The notes under the pieces: generated by a model
Seen by the model: the letters and a program-made list of their open reading frames with translations, nothing else
What the model was told of the DNA's origin: nothing
Database searches by the model: none
Program-made: the position numbers and the translations under genes
Shown: positions 53,658-62,453 of the stretch, piece after piece
Numbering within the stretch: the first letter of the stretch is position 1
Layout: each line of letters starts with the position of its first letter
Source of the DNA: Pseudomonadota bacterium
GTDB taxonomy: Bacteria > Pseudomonadota > Alphaproteobacteria > Rhodobacterales > Rhodobacteraceae
NCBI GenBank assembly: GCA_020161655.1
Contig: JAIUPC010000008.1
Span: 179,385 to 243,384, forward strand
Reading direction: 5' to 3'
DNA: 64,000 nt

Positions 53658-54497
53658 ATGAGAACATCCACCCTCTTTGCGGCACTGGCTGCCGTATCGA
53701 TCGCCGCCACAACCGCCGTCCGCGCCGAAGAGCCGACCGCCGACACGGTTGTCGCCACCGTGAACGGGGCGAACATCACGCTTGGCCAGATGATCGCGCT
53801 GCGCACCACCCTGCCGGAGCAGTACCTGCAGCTTGATGACAAGGCGCTCTTCGATGGCATCCTCCAGCAGATCATCCAGCAGACGGCCCTGGCCGGTGCG
53901 GCCACGCCGACCAAGAAGGACGAGCTGACGCTGGAGAACACTCGGATCGGTTACCTCGCCGGCAAGGTTCTTGAGGACACGGCGGCCGCGGCCGTCAGTG
54001 ACGAGGCCGTGAAGGCCGCCTATGACGCGAAATTCGCCGCTGCCACGCCCACCAAGGAATACAACGCCGCCCATATCCTCGTGGAGACCGAGGATGAGGC
54101 CAAGGCAATCAAGGCCGAACTCGACAAGGGCGCCGATTTCGACACCCTCGCCAAGGAAAAGTCGACCGGCCCCTCTGGCCCGAATGCCGGCGATCTTGGC
54201 TGGTTCAGCGCCGGCATGATGGTCAAGCCCTTCGAGGATGCCGTCATGGCGATGAAACCGGGTGACGTTTCGGCGCCGGTGCAGACCGAGTTCGGCTGGC
54301 ACATCATCAAGCTGAAGGAACTGCGCGATGCCGCGGTGCCGACGCTTGATGACGCCAGGGAAGAGCTTTCCGGCGATCTCCGGCAGAAGGCGGTCGAGGC
54401 GCGGGTGAAGGAAGTCACCGAAACCGCAAAGGTCGAAAAGATGACCGACGGCATCGACCCGGCGGTGATCAAGAGCGAAACGATCCTGGCGAACTAA
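53658..54497 (+). CDS. Periplasmic parvulin-type peptidylprolyl isomerase
   Basis: This is a 279-residue exported folding factor. A signal peptide (about residues 1-22, MRTSTLFAALAAVSIAATTA) is followed by a helical SurA-like N-domain. The parvulin domain spans about 130-225: AAHILVETEDEAKAI, STGPSGPNAGDLGWFSAGMM and VQTEFGWHIIKL. It probably assists folding of exported proteins. It is divergent from secA over 185 bases that contain no gene, and is followed 30 bases later by argJ. Confidence 0.92.
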   Translation: MRTSTLFAALAAVSIAATTAVRAEEPTADTVVATVNGANITLGQMIALRTTLPEQYLQLDDKALFDGILQQIIQQTALAGAATPTKKDELTLENTRIGYLAGKVLEDTAAAAVSDEAVKAAYDAKFAAATPTKEYNAAHILVETEDEAKAIKAELDKGADFDTLAKEKSTGPSGPNAGDLGWFSAGMMVKPFEDAVMAMKPGDVSAPVQTEFGWHIIKLKELRDAAVPTLDDAREELSGDLRQKAVEARVKEVTETAKVEKMTDGIDPAVIKSETILAN

Positions 54498-54527
54498 GGC
54501 AGAACCGGGCTGATCGGGAGAAGCGGG

Positions 54528-55895
54528 ATGGCCAAGGCGGACAAGGACTGGAAAGCGGAAGCGAAGGAACTGCGGGCGAAGCTGAAGAAGCTCCGTGGAA
54601 AGCTTGCAGCCGAACCGGCCAAGGCCGAGGAGGGCAAGAAGGTGAAGGCGCCAAACCCGGTGTCGCCTCTTGCCCCCAAGGGCGGCTTTCCCGCGCTGCC
54701 GGTGATCGCCGGCGTGGAGTTTGCCGCCGTCGAGGCAGGCGTGCGCTATGCCAATCGCAAGGATGTGATGCTGGTCAGGCTCGCCCCCGGCACCGCCATC
54801 GCCGGCGCCTTCACCCGGTCATCGACCCGGGCGGCCTGCGTGCTCGACTGCCAGGCCAAGCTGAAGGAGAAGGTGCCGGCGGAGGCGGGCGCCGCCATCG
54901 TGGTGAACTCGGGCAATGCCAATGCCTTCACCGGCGCGCTGGGGCAAGAGGCGGTGGACCGCGTGACCGGCGGCGTCGCCGAGGCGCTTGGCGTGCCGGC
55001 AAGCCGCGTCTTCTCATCCTCGACCGGGGTGATCGGCGAGCCGCTGCCATGTGACCGCATCACCGCCAGGATCGGCGATCTGCAGGGCGCGCTTGACGCC
55101 GGCGGCATCGAGATGGCGGCGCGGGCGATCATGACGACCGATACTTTCCCCAAGGGCGCTTCCGCCGAGATCGACGGCGAGGGCGGCAAGATCCGCATCG
55201 CCGGTATCGCCAAGGGGTCGGGCATGATCGCGCCCGACATGGCGACGATGCTGGTCTATCTGTTCACCGACGCGAAGATTGCCGCCCCGGCTTTGCAGAA
55301 GATCCTGTCGCGGACTGTCGATGAGACTTTCAACGCGATCACCGTCGACAGCGATACCTCGACCTCGGACGCGCTGATCCTTGCCGCCACCGGCCAGAGC
55401 GCGGCGGCGGCCATCACCGACCTGCGGTCCCCTACTGCCAAGGCCTTCGAAGCGGCGCTGAAAGACGTCATGCTCGACCTCGCGCAGCAGGTGATCCGCG
55501 ACGGCGAGGGTGCGACGAAGTTCGTCGAGATCCGCGTCACCGGCGCGAAGGACGCGGCTGATGCCCACCGTGTCGCCATGGCCATTGCCAATTCGCCCTT
55601 GGTCAAGACCGCCATCGCCGGGCAGGACCCGAACTGGGGCCGCATCGTCGCCGCCGTCGGCAAGTCCGGCGCCGAGGCGGACCGCGACCGTCTGTCGATC
55701 CGCTTCGGCGAGTTTCTGGTGGCCGAAAAGGGCTGGCGCTCGCCCAACTACAGCGAGGCGGATGGTGCTGCCTACATGAAGCAGGAGGATCTGGTGATCG
55801 CGGTCGATCTTGGCCTTGGCAAGGGCAAGCGCACGGTCTGGACCTGCGACCTGACGCATCGTTACATCGACATCAACGCCGACTATCGTTCGTGA
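54528..55895 (+). CDS. argJ: Glutamate N-acetyltransferase/amino-acid acetyltransferase with Lys-rich N-terminal extension
   Basis: This 455-residue bifunctional ArgJ transfers acetyl from N-acetylornithine to glutamate in arginine synthesis. It is made as a precursor that cuts itself before the nucleophile Thr240 in GMIAPDMATML. Other motifs are NSGNANAFTG and QDPNWGRI. The first 45 or so residues (KDWKAEAKELRAKLKKLRGK and on) form a charged, probably helical extension not present in typical ArgJ proteins, which start near VSPLAPKG. A start nearer residue 46 is possible only without an obvious Met. Its stop overlaps the mutT start (GTGA). Confidence 0.94.
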   Translation: MAKADKDWKAEAKELRAKLKKLRGKLAAEPAKAEEGKKVKAPNPVSPLAPKGGFPALPVIAGVEFAAVEAGVRYANRKDVMLVRLAPGTAIAGAFTRSSTRAACVLDCQAKLKEKVPAEAGAAIVVNSGNANAFTGALGQEAVDRVTGGVAEALGVPASRVFSSSTGVIGEPLPCDRITARIGDLQGALDAGGIEMAARAIMTTDTFPKGASAEIDGEGGKIRIAGIAKGSGMIAPDMATMLVYLFTDAKIAAPALQKILSRTVDETFNAITVDSDTSTSDALILAATGQSAAAAITDLRSPTAKAFEAALKDVMLDLAQQVIRDGEGATKFVEIRVTGAKDAADAHRVAMAIANSPLVKTAIAGQDPNWGRIVAAVGKSGAEADRDRLSIRFGEFLVAEKGWRSPNYSEADGAAYMKQEDLVIAVDLGLGKGKRTVWTCDLTHRYIDINADYRS

Positions 55896-56290
55896 AGGTC
55901 GTCCTCGTTTCTGCCGTCGCACTGATCGACGTCGATGGCCGCGTCCTTCTGGCGCAGCGGCCCGAGGGCAAGTCTCTGGCGGGGCTCTGGGAGTTTCCCG
56001 GTGGCAAGGTCGAACCCGGCGAGACGCCGGAGGCCGCGCTGATCCGCGAATTGCACGAAGAACTGGGCATCGACACCTGGAAAAGCTGCCTCGCGCCCCT
56101 GACTTTCGCGAGTCACAGCTATGAGGATTTCCACCTTCTGATGCCGCTTTTCGCCTGCCGCCGCTGGCAGGGTACGCCCGTAGCAAAAGAGGGCCAGACC
56201 CTCGCCTGGGTGCGGGCGCGGGACCTGACACGATATCCAATGCCACCCGCCGATCTGCCACTAATCCCGGTGCTTCGCGACTGGCTCTAG
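55892..56290 (+). CDS. mutT: NUDIX hydrolase, MutT-type (8-oxo-dGTP diphosphatase)
   Basis: This 132-residue nucleotide-pool sanitising enzyme has the full NUDIX box GGKVEPGETPEAALIRELHEELGI, split by position as GGKVEPGE (about residues 35-42) and RELHEEL. LAQRPEGKSLAGLWEFPGG is characteristic of MutT. It starts with GTG overlapping the argJ stop by four bases. The downstream 175 bases hold no larger gene. Confidence 0.93.
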   Translation: MKVVLVSAVALIDVDGRVLLAQRPEGKSLAGLWEFPGGKVEPGETPEAALIRELHEELGIDTWKSCLAPLTFASHSYEDFHLLMPLFACRRWQGTPVAKEGQTLAWVRARDLTRYPMPPADLPLIPVLRDWL

Positions 56291-56349
56291 TGCAGGATCG
56301 CAACACTACAACCATTGGCGGCGGCGATTTGTTGCTTAGCGCCCCCTGG

Positions 56350-56364
56350 AACAATAATATTGTT
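56350..56364. promoter_or_regulatory. AT-rich palindrome upstream of the 45-aa gene
   Basis: AACAATA-A-TATTGTT is a perfect inverted repeat with a one-base centre, flanked by GG and TCC. It lies about 100 bases before the small ORF at 56466 in an unusually AT-rich patch, so it may be an operator. Confidence 0.4.
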
Positions 56365-56465
56365 TCCAACATGGCCTGTTTATGGCAAGTCTAAGACAAG
56401 AAGATTCACGGTGTGTAAAGGGTAGGTAGGTTTAACTGAGGCAGCCGCGGTTGGGGAGATTTGCG

Positions 56466-56603
56466 ATGCTGCGCACCATCACACTCGGAAGCTGCGTTTC
56501 CGTTCAGGGCATCTTTGAACGGCAACTGGAAAACGGCAAGATTCTGGTCCGCGTGGGCAGTCTTCTGTTCGAGGGATTCCCGGTCGCAAGAAAGGCCGCC
56601 TGA
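56466..56603 (+). CDS. Small conserved-looking protein, 45 aa, unknown function
   Basis: This 45-codon ORF has a strong GGGGAG ribosome-binding site nine bases before its ATG and reads MLRTITLGSCVSVQGIFERQ at the start. It continues through a beta-like, mixed-charge sequence ending FEGFPVARKAA. I recall similar short proteins in other Rhodobacteraceae, but cannot check. No signal peptide or membrane segment is visible. It stands alone between mutT and the infB terminator, with its own AT-rich upstream region. Confidence 0.7.
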   Translation: MLRTITLGSCVSVQGIFERQLENGKILVRVGSLLFEGFPVARKAA

Positions 56604-56634
56604 TCCTCAAACGGCCTTCTTGAATCGGTCCTGA

Positions 56635-56659
56635 AAAGGCAGGCCTCTGGCCTGCCTTT
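56635..56659. terminator. Bidirectional intrinsic terminator (small ORF and infB)
   Basis: AAAGGCAGGCC (56635-56645) pairs perfectly with GGCCTGCCTTT (56649-56659) around TCT. The flanking A and T runs allow function in both directions. It ends the 45-aa gene on the plus strand; on the minus strand it begins right after the infB stop codon. Confidence 0.85.
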
Positions 56660-56660
56660 C

Positions 56661-59189
56661 TTATGCCAGCTTGCGCTCGACTTCCTCGCGTTCGAAAATC
56701 TCGATCACGTCGCCGGGGCGAATGTCGTCGTAGTTCTCGAAGGCCATGCCGCATTCCTGGCCGGACTGCACTTCCTTGACTTCGTCCTTGAATCTCTTGA
56801 GGGTTTTCAGCGTCCCCTCGTGGATCACGACGTTGTCGCGCAGGAGGCGAACGCCGGCCGAACGGCGGGCGACACCTTCCGTGACAAGGCAGCCAGCGAC
56901 CTTGCCGACGTTGGAGACCTTGAAGACTTCCTTGATCTCGGCATAGCCGATGAAGGTCTCGCGGATCTCGGCCGACAGGAGGCCCGAGGCCGCCTTCTTC
57001 ACGTCATCGACGAGGTCGTAGATCACCGAATAGTAACGGATCTCGACGCCCTTCTGGTTGGCGGCGGCACGTGCCGGCGCATTGGCGCGGACGTTGAAAC
57101 CGATGACCGGAGAGCCGCTGGCCTCGGCCAGGCCGATGTCCGATTCGGTGATCGCACCGACGCCGTAATGGAGCACGCGGACACGAACTTCGTCGTTTCC
57201 GATTTTTTCCATTGCCTGAACAATCGCCTCGGCGGAACCCTGGACGTCAGCCTTCACCACGATGGGCAGTTCCGACACGCTCTTGTCAGCCTTGGCCTTG
57301 GCCATGAGCTGTTCGAGCGTCGTCGCGGCACCGGCGGCGGCGCGCTTGTCCTTCGCGGCCTGTTCGCGGTAGGCGGCGATCTCGCGCGCCTGCGCTTCGG
57401 TCTCGACCACGTTCAGCACGTCACCGGCTTCGGGTGTGCCGTTCAGGCCCAGAACTTCGACCGGAACCGAGGGGCCGACTTCGTCCACCCGCTCGCCCTT
57501 GTCGTTCACCAGTGCCCGAACCTTGCCCCACTGCTCGCCGACAACGAAGATGTCGCCTTTGCGCAGGGTGCCGTTCTGAACCAGAACGGTGGCGACCGGA
57601 CCACGGCCCACATCGAGCTTGGCCTCGATCACGGCGCCAAGCGCGGCCCGTTCCGGGTTGGCCTTGAGTTCAAGTATCTCGGCCTGCAGCGCGATCGCTT
57701 CCAGAAGGCTGTCGAGGCCCTTCCCGGTCGTGGCGGAAACCTCCACGTCCTGCACTTCGCCCGACATCGCTTCGACCACGACCTCGTGCTGAAGGAGATC
57801 GGTCCGCACCTTCTGCGGATTGGCCGCAGGCTTGTCGATCTTGTTGATGGCGACGATCATCGGCACCTTGGCGGCCTTGGCGTGGTTGATCGCCTCCACC
57901 GTCTGCGGCATGACCGCGTCATCGGCGGCGACAACCAACACCACAATGTCCGTCACCTGCGCGCCACGGGCACGCATGGAGGTGAAGGCGGCGTGGCCGG
58001 GCGTGTCGAGGAAGGTCAGGACCGCGCCCGATTCCGTCGTCACCTGATAGGCGCCGATGTGCTGGGTGATGCCGCCGGCTTCGCCGGACACCACGTTGGT
58101 CTTGCGGATCGCATCCAGAAGCGAGGTCTTGCCGTGGTCGACGTGGCCCATGATCGTGACGATGGGCGGCCGCGAACGAAGGTTTTCGGCGGTGTCCTCG
58201 ACCGAGTCGATGGCCTGTTCCACATCGGCATCCGTCACGCGGACGGCGTGATGGCCGAATTCCTCGATGATGAGTTCCGCGGTATCGGCGTCGATGGCCT
58301 GATTCATGCTGACCATCATGCCCATCTTCATGAGCGCCTTGACCACGTCGGCGGCCCGTTCGGCCATCCGGTTGGCAAGTTCCGACACCACGATGGTTTC
58401 CGGCAGCTGCACGTCGCGCACCTGCTTTTCGGCCTTGTGGCCCATGCCCATCGCCTTCTGGCGGGCCTTGTCCTGCTTGCGCTTCATCGCGGCGAGCGAG
58501 CGCTGGCGACCACCCTCGTCGAGCGCCTCGTTCAGCGTCAGCTTGCCGGCGCGGCGGTTGTCGTCGCGCGTCGTGCGGCTGTTGCGGTTGTCGCGGTCGG
58601 GGCCGCGATCATCACGCTCACGGTCGGTCTTGCGCGGGCCGCCAACCGGAACGCCCTTGGTTTCGGCGCGGGCAGCAGCGGCCTGAGCCGCAGCCTGATC
58701 GACGGGTGCTGCCGGCTTGGCATCGACCTTCTTCAGTTCTTCCTTGCGGGCGGCGCGAGTCTCGGCCTCTTCGGCGCGACGGGCCTCTTCCTCGGCCTTG
58801 AGCCTCAGGGCCTCTTCGCGCTCGCGATCCTCGCGTTCCTTGGCTTCGACCTCGGCGCGGCGACGTTCGCGTTCCTCTTCGCGGGCACGCTCTTCGGCGG
58901 CGCGACGCTCGGCGTCTTCCACCTCGCGCGCTTTTGCGGCCTGAAGCGCCCTCAGCCGGCGTTCCATCTCGGCATCGGTGATGCCGGCAGGGCGGCGCGA
59001 CGGATCGCCAAGGTTCGGCGAACCACCCGGACCGGCAGGCGCCACACCCGGCTTCGCCGGCACGACGACGCGCTTGCGCTTCGTCTCGACGACGACGCTT
59101 TTCGTCCGGCCGTGGCTGAAGCTCTGCTTCACCTGACCGGAACGCCCGCCACCGAGGCCGAGAGGTTTTTTGCCGTCTGTATCGCTCAT
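56661..59189 (-). CDS. infB: Translation initiation factor IF-2
   Basis: This 842-residue GTPase places initiator tRNA on the ribosome. A long charged N-terminal part (about residues 70-165, Arg/Glu/Ala-rich helix) precedes the IF-2 N-domain and the G domain with [14 protein letters not shown] (about 345-358), DTPGHAAF and NKIDKP. Domains II-IV follow, with the C-terminal tRNA-binding part ending [14 protein letters not shown]. It is last in the rimP-nusA-ylxR-infB operon and followed by a shared terminator. Confidence 0.98.
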   Translation of the reverse strand: MSDTDGKKPLGLGGGRSGQVKQSFSHGRTKSVVVETKRKRVVVPAKPGVAPAGPGGSPNLGDPSRRPAGITDAEMERRLRALQAAKAREVEDAERRAAEERAREEERERRRAEVEAKEREDREREEALRLKAEEEARRAEEAETRAARKEELKKVDAKPAAPVDQAAAQAAAARAETKGVPVGGPRKTDRERDDRGPDRDNRNSRTTRDDNRRAGKLTLNEALDEGGRQRSLAAMKRKQDKARQKAMGMGHKAEKQVRDVQLPETIVVSELANRMAERAADVVKALMKMGMMVSMNQAIDADTAELIIEEFGHHAVRVTDADVEQAIDSVEDTAENLRSRPPIVTIMGHVDHGKTSLLDAIRKTNVVSGEAGGITQHIGAYQVTTESGAVLTFLDTPGHAAFTSMRARGAQVTDIVVLVVAADDAVMPQTVEAINHAKAAKVPMIVAINKIDKPAANPQKVRTDLLQHEVVVEAMSGEVQDVEVSATTGKGLDSLLEAIALQAEILELKANPERAALGAVIEAKLDVGRGPVATVLVQNGTLRKGDIFVVGEQWGKVRALVNDKGERVDEVGPSVPVEVLGLNGTPEAGDVLNVVETEAQAREIAAYREQAAKDKRAAAGAATTLEQLMAKAKADKSVSELPIVVKADVQGSAEAIVQAMEKIGNDEVRVRVLHYGVGAITESDIGLAEASGSPVIGFNVRANAPARAAANQKGVEIRYYSVIYDLVDDVKKAASGLLSAEIRETFIGYAEIKEVFKVSNVGKVAGCLVTEGVARRSAGVRLLRDNVVIHEGTLKTLKRFKDEVKEVQSGQECGMAFENYDDIRPGDVIEIFEREEVERKLA

Positions 59190-59194
59190 GCCGA

Positions 59195-59815
59195 TTACAA
59201 TTCCTTTTCGGCGGACGTTCCGCCGTCTTTCCGTCTGAGGCCCGTAAGCTTCGCCGCTTCCTCTACAACACGTCTGGAGAGTCCACCAGCGGCAAGCGCG
59301 CCATGTATCACACTATCCCGGCCAAACGCCAGCCCAAGCTCGGAGGCCGTCAGGCAACCGAACCAGCGGCCCCCTTCCGGGGTCCAGAGCTTGCCTTTTC
59401 CGCGTTCGGAACCGTCCGAGGCCTGCAAGAGAACCTTCGCCTTGCCATCGGCAAGCCAGCCCTTGACCTTCTCGAACCCGGCGACGGCATAGCCCGCCTT
59501 CCGCGCCAGCGAGATGTACTCGACCACGCGCTTCGCCTGTCCGCGTTCAACCTGCTCGCTCAGATCGGCCGATGCCTGAACCGGCTTCTTGGCGGCGCGG
59601 GAGAAAAGGCCCTTCTTCACCGCCTTGTCGATCAGGTCACGGTCAGCCGTAACCCAGATGCCGCGGCCAGGAAGCTTGCCGGCCAGATCGGGAAAAACCT
59701 GCCCCTCGGGGGAGACGACAAAGCGGACAAGCCCCGCCTTCGGCTGCACATCGCCCGTGACGATGCAGCGCCGTTCGGGATCATCCCCTGTCGTGTCCTG
59801 TCCCCCTCGGGTCAT
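59195..59815 (-). CDS. ylxR: YlxR (DUF448)-L7Ae-like RNA-binding protein
   Basis: This 206-residue protein has an N-terminal YlxR domain (about 12-90, [19 protein letters not shown] and [10 protein letters not shown]). A C-terminal L7Ae/YlxQ-like domain (about 95-190, [20 protein letters not shown]) binds structured RNA. The fusion is common in alphaproteobacteria, replacing separate ylxR and ylxQ genes. It lies between nusA and infB, five bases from the latter, and likely acts in transcription-translation control. Confidence 0.9.
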   Translation of the reverse strand: MTRGGQDTTGDDPERRCIVTGDVQPKAGLVRFVVSPEGQVFPDLAGKLPGRGIWVTADRDLIDKAVKKGLFSRAAKKPVQASADLSEQVERGQAKRVVEYISLARKAGYAVAGFEKVKGWLADGKAKVLLQASDGSERGKGKLWTPEGGRWFGCLTASELGLAFGRDSVIHGALAAGGLSRRVVEEAAKLTGLRRKDGGTSAEKEL

Positions 59816-59838
59816 GTGCTATCCCTCCGAGGCCCATA

Positions 59839-61443
59839 TCAGGCCTCGGCCTCCTCGTCGGCTTCTTCGTCCCCGGCCTCAAGTTCGGCCGGATCGACCC
59901 AGCCAAGCTGGATGCGGGCGGTCATGACCATATGCTGGGCTTCCTCGAGGCTCACCTCGAACTTCTCAAGGATGCCCTCGTCCTTCACACGCTCGCCGTT
60001 CACGGTGGTCCAGCCGCCGGCGATCTCCCAGTCGGCCAGAGTCGCGAAGTCTTCCAGCGTCTTCACGTCGTCCTTGGCAAGCGCCTCGATCATCTGCGGG
60101 GTCAACCCCTCGAAGCCGACGAGGCTGTCCTCAACGCCAAGGGCGCGGGCGTTTTCCAGAGCCTTGCGGTTCTGTTCCTCGATCACGTCGCGGGCGCGGG
60201 CCTGCAGCTCGGCGGCGGTGGATTCGTCCACGCCCTCGATCGACAGAAGTTCGTCGAGATCAACGTAGGCCACTTCCTCAAGGTTGGTGAAGCCTTCGGA
60301 CACCAGCAGCTGGGCGAAGAATTCGTCAAGGTCCAGCGCTTCCATGAAGAGCTTGGTACGCTCGGCGAACTCGGCCTGACGGCGCTTGCTTTCTTCTTCC
60401 TCGGTGAGGATGTCGATGTCGAGGCCGGTGAGCTGCGAGGCAAGCCGCACGTTCTGGCCGCGACGGCCGATGGCGAGCGAAAGCTGCTCGTCCGGGACCA
60501 CGACCTCGATCTTGCCGGCCTCCTCGTCGATGACGACCTTTGACACCTCGGCGGGCTGCAGCGCGTTCACGAGGAACGTCGCCTGATCCTCATTCCACGG
60601 AATGATGTCGATCTTTTCGCCCTGAAGCTCGTTCACCACGGCCTGAACGCGGCTGCCGCGCATACCGACGCAGGCGCCCACCGGGTCGATGGAGCTGTCA
60701 TAGGAGATGACGCCGATCTTGGCGCGCGAACCCGGATCACGGGCCACGGCCTTGATCTCGATGATGCCGTCATAGATCTCCGGCACTTCCATCTTGAACA
60801 GCTCGGCCATGAACTGCGGATCGGTGCGCGAAAGGAACACCTGCGGGCCACGCGCCTCGCGCCGGACATCCTTGATGTAGCTGCGGATGCGGTCGTTCGG
60901 GCGGTAGCTTTCGCGGCCGATCTTCTCGTTCCGGCGTAGGATCGCTTCGCCCCGGCCGATGTCGACGATGATGTTGCCGTATTCCTCGCGCTTGACCACG
61001 CCGTTGATGATCGTGCCCTTGCGGTCCTTGAATTCCTCGAACTGGCGGTCACGCTCGGCTTCGCGGACCTTCTGCAGGATCACCTGCTTGGCCGATTGCG
61101 CGGCGATACGGCCGAGATCGACCGGCGGCACTTCGTCGATGATCTCGGCGCCGACCGCGGGGTCCTTAATGTACTGCTTGGCCTGCGCGACGGTTAGTTG
61201 CGCCTGGTAATTCTCTACCGCGTCATCCTCGACCACGGTGCGGACGCGGGTGAAGGTGGCGCGACCGGTCTTGCGGTCGATGGCAACGCGGATGTCCATC
61301 TCGGCGCCGTAGCGCGACTTCGCGGCACGGGCGAGGCTTTCCTCCATCGCCTGCACCACAAGCTCCGGGTCGATCATCTTCTCGCGCGCGACCGCCTCGG
61401 CGGTCTGGAGAAGCTCAAGCTGGTTGGCAGAGGTAATCGCCAT
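59839..61443 (-). CDS. nusA: Transcription termination/antitermination factor NusA
   Basis: This 534-residue NusA binds RNA polymerase and nascent RNA to modulate pausing, termination and antitermination. It has an N-terminal polymerase-binding domain (to about 125), an S1 domain (about 130-200, [21 protein letters not shown]) and two KH domains (about 230-345, including [15 protein letters not shown]). Two C-terminal helix-hairpin-helix repeats follow, ending in an acidic tail. The ATG directly follows the rimP stop with no gap. The operon leader contains an attenuator that NusA could influence. Confidence 0.97.
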   Translation of the reverse strand: MAITSANQLELLQTAEAVAREKMIDPELVVQAMEESLARAAKSRYGAEMDIRVAIDRKTGRATFTRVRTVVEDDAVENYQAQLTVAQAKQYIKDPAVGAEIIDEVPPVDLGRIAAQSAKQVILQKVREAERDRQFEEFKDRKGTIINGVVKREEYGNIIVDIGRGEAILRRNEKIGRESYRPNDRIRSYIKDVRREARGPQVFLSRTDPQFMAELFKMEVPEIYDGIIEIKAVARDPGSRAKIGVISYDSSIDPVGACVGMRGSRVQAVVNELQGEKIDIIPWNEDQATFLVNALQPAEVSKVVIDEEAGKIEVVVPDEQLSLAIGRRGQNVRLASQLTGLDIDILTEEEESKRRQAEFAERTKLFMEALDLDEFFAQLLVSEGFTNLEEVAYVDLDELLSIEGVDESTAAELQARARDVIEEQNRKALENARALGVEDSLVGFEGLTPQMIEALAKDDVKTLEDFATLADWEIAGGWTTVNGERVKDEGILEKFEVSLEEAQHMVMTARIQLGWVDPAELEAGDEEADEEAEA

Positions 61444-62013
61444 TCATTCCTCCTCGGAAGTCTCTTCTTCAATTGCATCGAATGCGGCCTCGTCCACCGC
61501 GCCGGTGGCCTTCTTCTGCCGCAGCATTTCCGCGATCAGCTCATCGGTCAGGATCAGCTTCGCATCGGCAAGCCAGTCGAACTTCAGCCCGATGGTGCCT
61601 TCCTCGATCTCGATCAGGACCTCATCGCCCTCGGTCCCCGCGATCAGGCCCTTGAAGCGCTTGCGCCCGTCGATCAGTTCCGACGTCTCGATCCGCGCCT
61701 CGTAACCCTTCCAGGCATCGAAATCCTTCAGCCGCGTCAGCGGCCGGTCGATGCCGGGCGAGGATACCTCAAGATGATAGGCCTCCTCGATCGGGTCTTC
61801 CACGTCGAGCACCGCCGAAACGGCGACCGAGATCTTGCCGCAATCCTCGACGTCGATCCCGCCCTCGGGCCGGTCCGCCATGATCTGCAGGGTCTTGGTG
61901 TTGCCGCCCATCAGCCGGATGCGCACAAGCTCGTACCCCAGACCTTCGATGGTCGGGGTCACGATCTCGGCCAGGCGGCGGTCGATGGCGGCTTTCGCGA
62001 TGAGTTCGGTCAA
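61444..62013 (-). CDS. rimP: Ribosome maturation factor RimP (probable TTG start)
   Basis: This 189-residue factor helps 30S subunit maturation. Family motifs are [20 protein letters not shown], the [16 protein letters not shown] segment and the C-terminal Sm-like domain. No ATG lies near the family N-terminus; the only good candidate is TTG at 62013 (read [12 protein letters not shown]). An upstream ATG at 62187 would have to translate through the leader terminator and lies beyond the promoter, so I reject it. It is first gene of the nusA operon; a rare start codon may keep expression low. Confidence 0.92.
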   Translation of the reverse strand: MTELIAKAAIDRRLAEIVTPTIEGLGYELVRIRLMGGNTKTLQIMADRPEGGIDVEDCGKISVAVSAVLDVEDPIEEAYHLEVSSPGIDRPLTRLKDFDAWKGYEARIETSELIDGRKRFKGLIAGTEGDEVLIEIEEGTIGLKFDWLADAKLILTDELIAEMLRQKKATGAVDEAAFDAIEEETSEEE

Positions 62014-62031
62014 TTCCCAAGTCCAGACAAC

Positions 62032-62096
62032 AAAAAACGGGCGCTGCGGCCCGTCGATCTTTCCCGGTGGGCTGCGAGTTTGGACCCCGCAGCGCC
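62032..62096 (-). promoter_or_regulatory. rimP-nusA leader attenuator (antiterminator/terminator switch)
   Basis: In the transcript, ACGGGC and GCCCGT (62054-62049 and 62042-62037) form a hairpin followed by a run of U, an intrinsic terminator ending about 20 bases before the rimP start. Upstream, GGCGCUGCGG (62096-62087) pairs perfectly over ten bases with CCGCAGCGCC (62049-62040), which is the loop plus 3' arm of the terminator, so the two structures exclude each other. A third segment, CGCAGC (about 62077-62072), can pair with the same upstream strand and would release the terminator. Confidence 0.75.
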
Positions 62097-62108
62097 GCTG
62101 TTGAGGTG

Positions 62109-62137
62109 CATATAGGGTAACGCCCCCGAGTCTGCAA
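62109..62137 (-). promoter_or_regulatory. Promoter of the rimP-nusA-ylxR-infB operon
   Basis: On the minus strand TTGCAG (62137-62132) and TATATG (62114-62109) are 17 bases apart, a good sigma-70 match. Transcription would start near 62102 and give an about 90-base leader containing the attenuator. Confidence 0.7.
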
Positions 62138-62220
62138 GGAAGGAATGCAACGCTGGACCGGATGACGCGGCCATCATAGTCTTGCATTCGCGGGTCGCCG
62201 AGTCTAAATGGCGCCCGAGT

Positions 62221-62297
62221 GCCGCCTTAGCTCAGCTGGTTAGAGCACCAGATTGTGGATCTGGGGGTCTCCCGTTCGAACCGGGAAGGCGGTACCA
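62221..62297 (+). tRNA. tRNA-His (anticodon GTG), CCA encoded, A73 and no G-1
   Basis: The cloverleaf is complete: acceptor GCCGCCT/AGGCGGT, D stem GCTC/GAGC, anticodon stem CCAGA/TCTGG around TTGTGGA, T stem TCCCG/CGGGA. The discriminator is A (62294) rather than C, and the base before position 1 is T, so the extra G-1:C73 pair that marks most tRNA-His is missing. This is a known feature of many alphaproteobacteria. CCA is encoded at 62295-62297. Confidence 0.96.
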
Positions 62298-62365
62298 CTC
62301 TCTCATCGCCTGAGAAATTGCCGAACCAGCTTCGCTGCTGCCGCTAACAGCCCTTTCGCGACGGC

Positions 62366-62381
62366 AAATATGATCATATTT
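62366..62381. promoter_or_regulatory. Perfect 16-bp AT-rich palindrome upstream of gabT
   Basis: AAATATGATCATATTT is a perfect palindrome in the 156-base gap between tRNA-His and gabT. Such an AT-rich stretch is rare in this GC-rich window and lies about 73 bases before the gabT start, where a repressor or activator would act. No other gene lies in the gap. Confidence 0.5.
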
Positions 62382-62453
62382 TCGCTCGAACCTTCCTGAC
62401 TCGCTTTTCGGGCGCTCAGGACCACCCTACCGCCGCACACCGGGAGTCACGCC

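Noticed and set aside
56820-59492. 890-codon plus-strand open frame opposite infB and ylxR
   Set aside because: Shadow of infB; composition and lack of domains argue against a real gene.
62014-62187. rimP start at the upstream ATG (62187)
   Set aside because: It would need translation from before the promoter and through the leader terminator, and the extra residues match no RimP protein.
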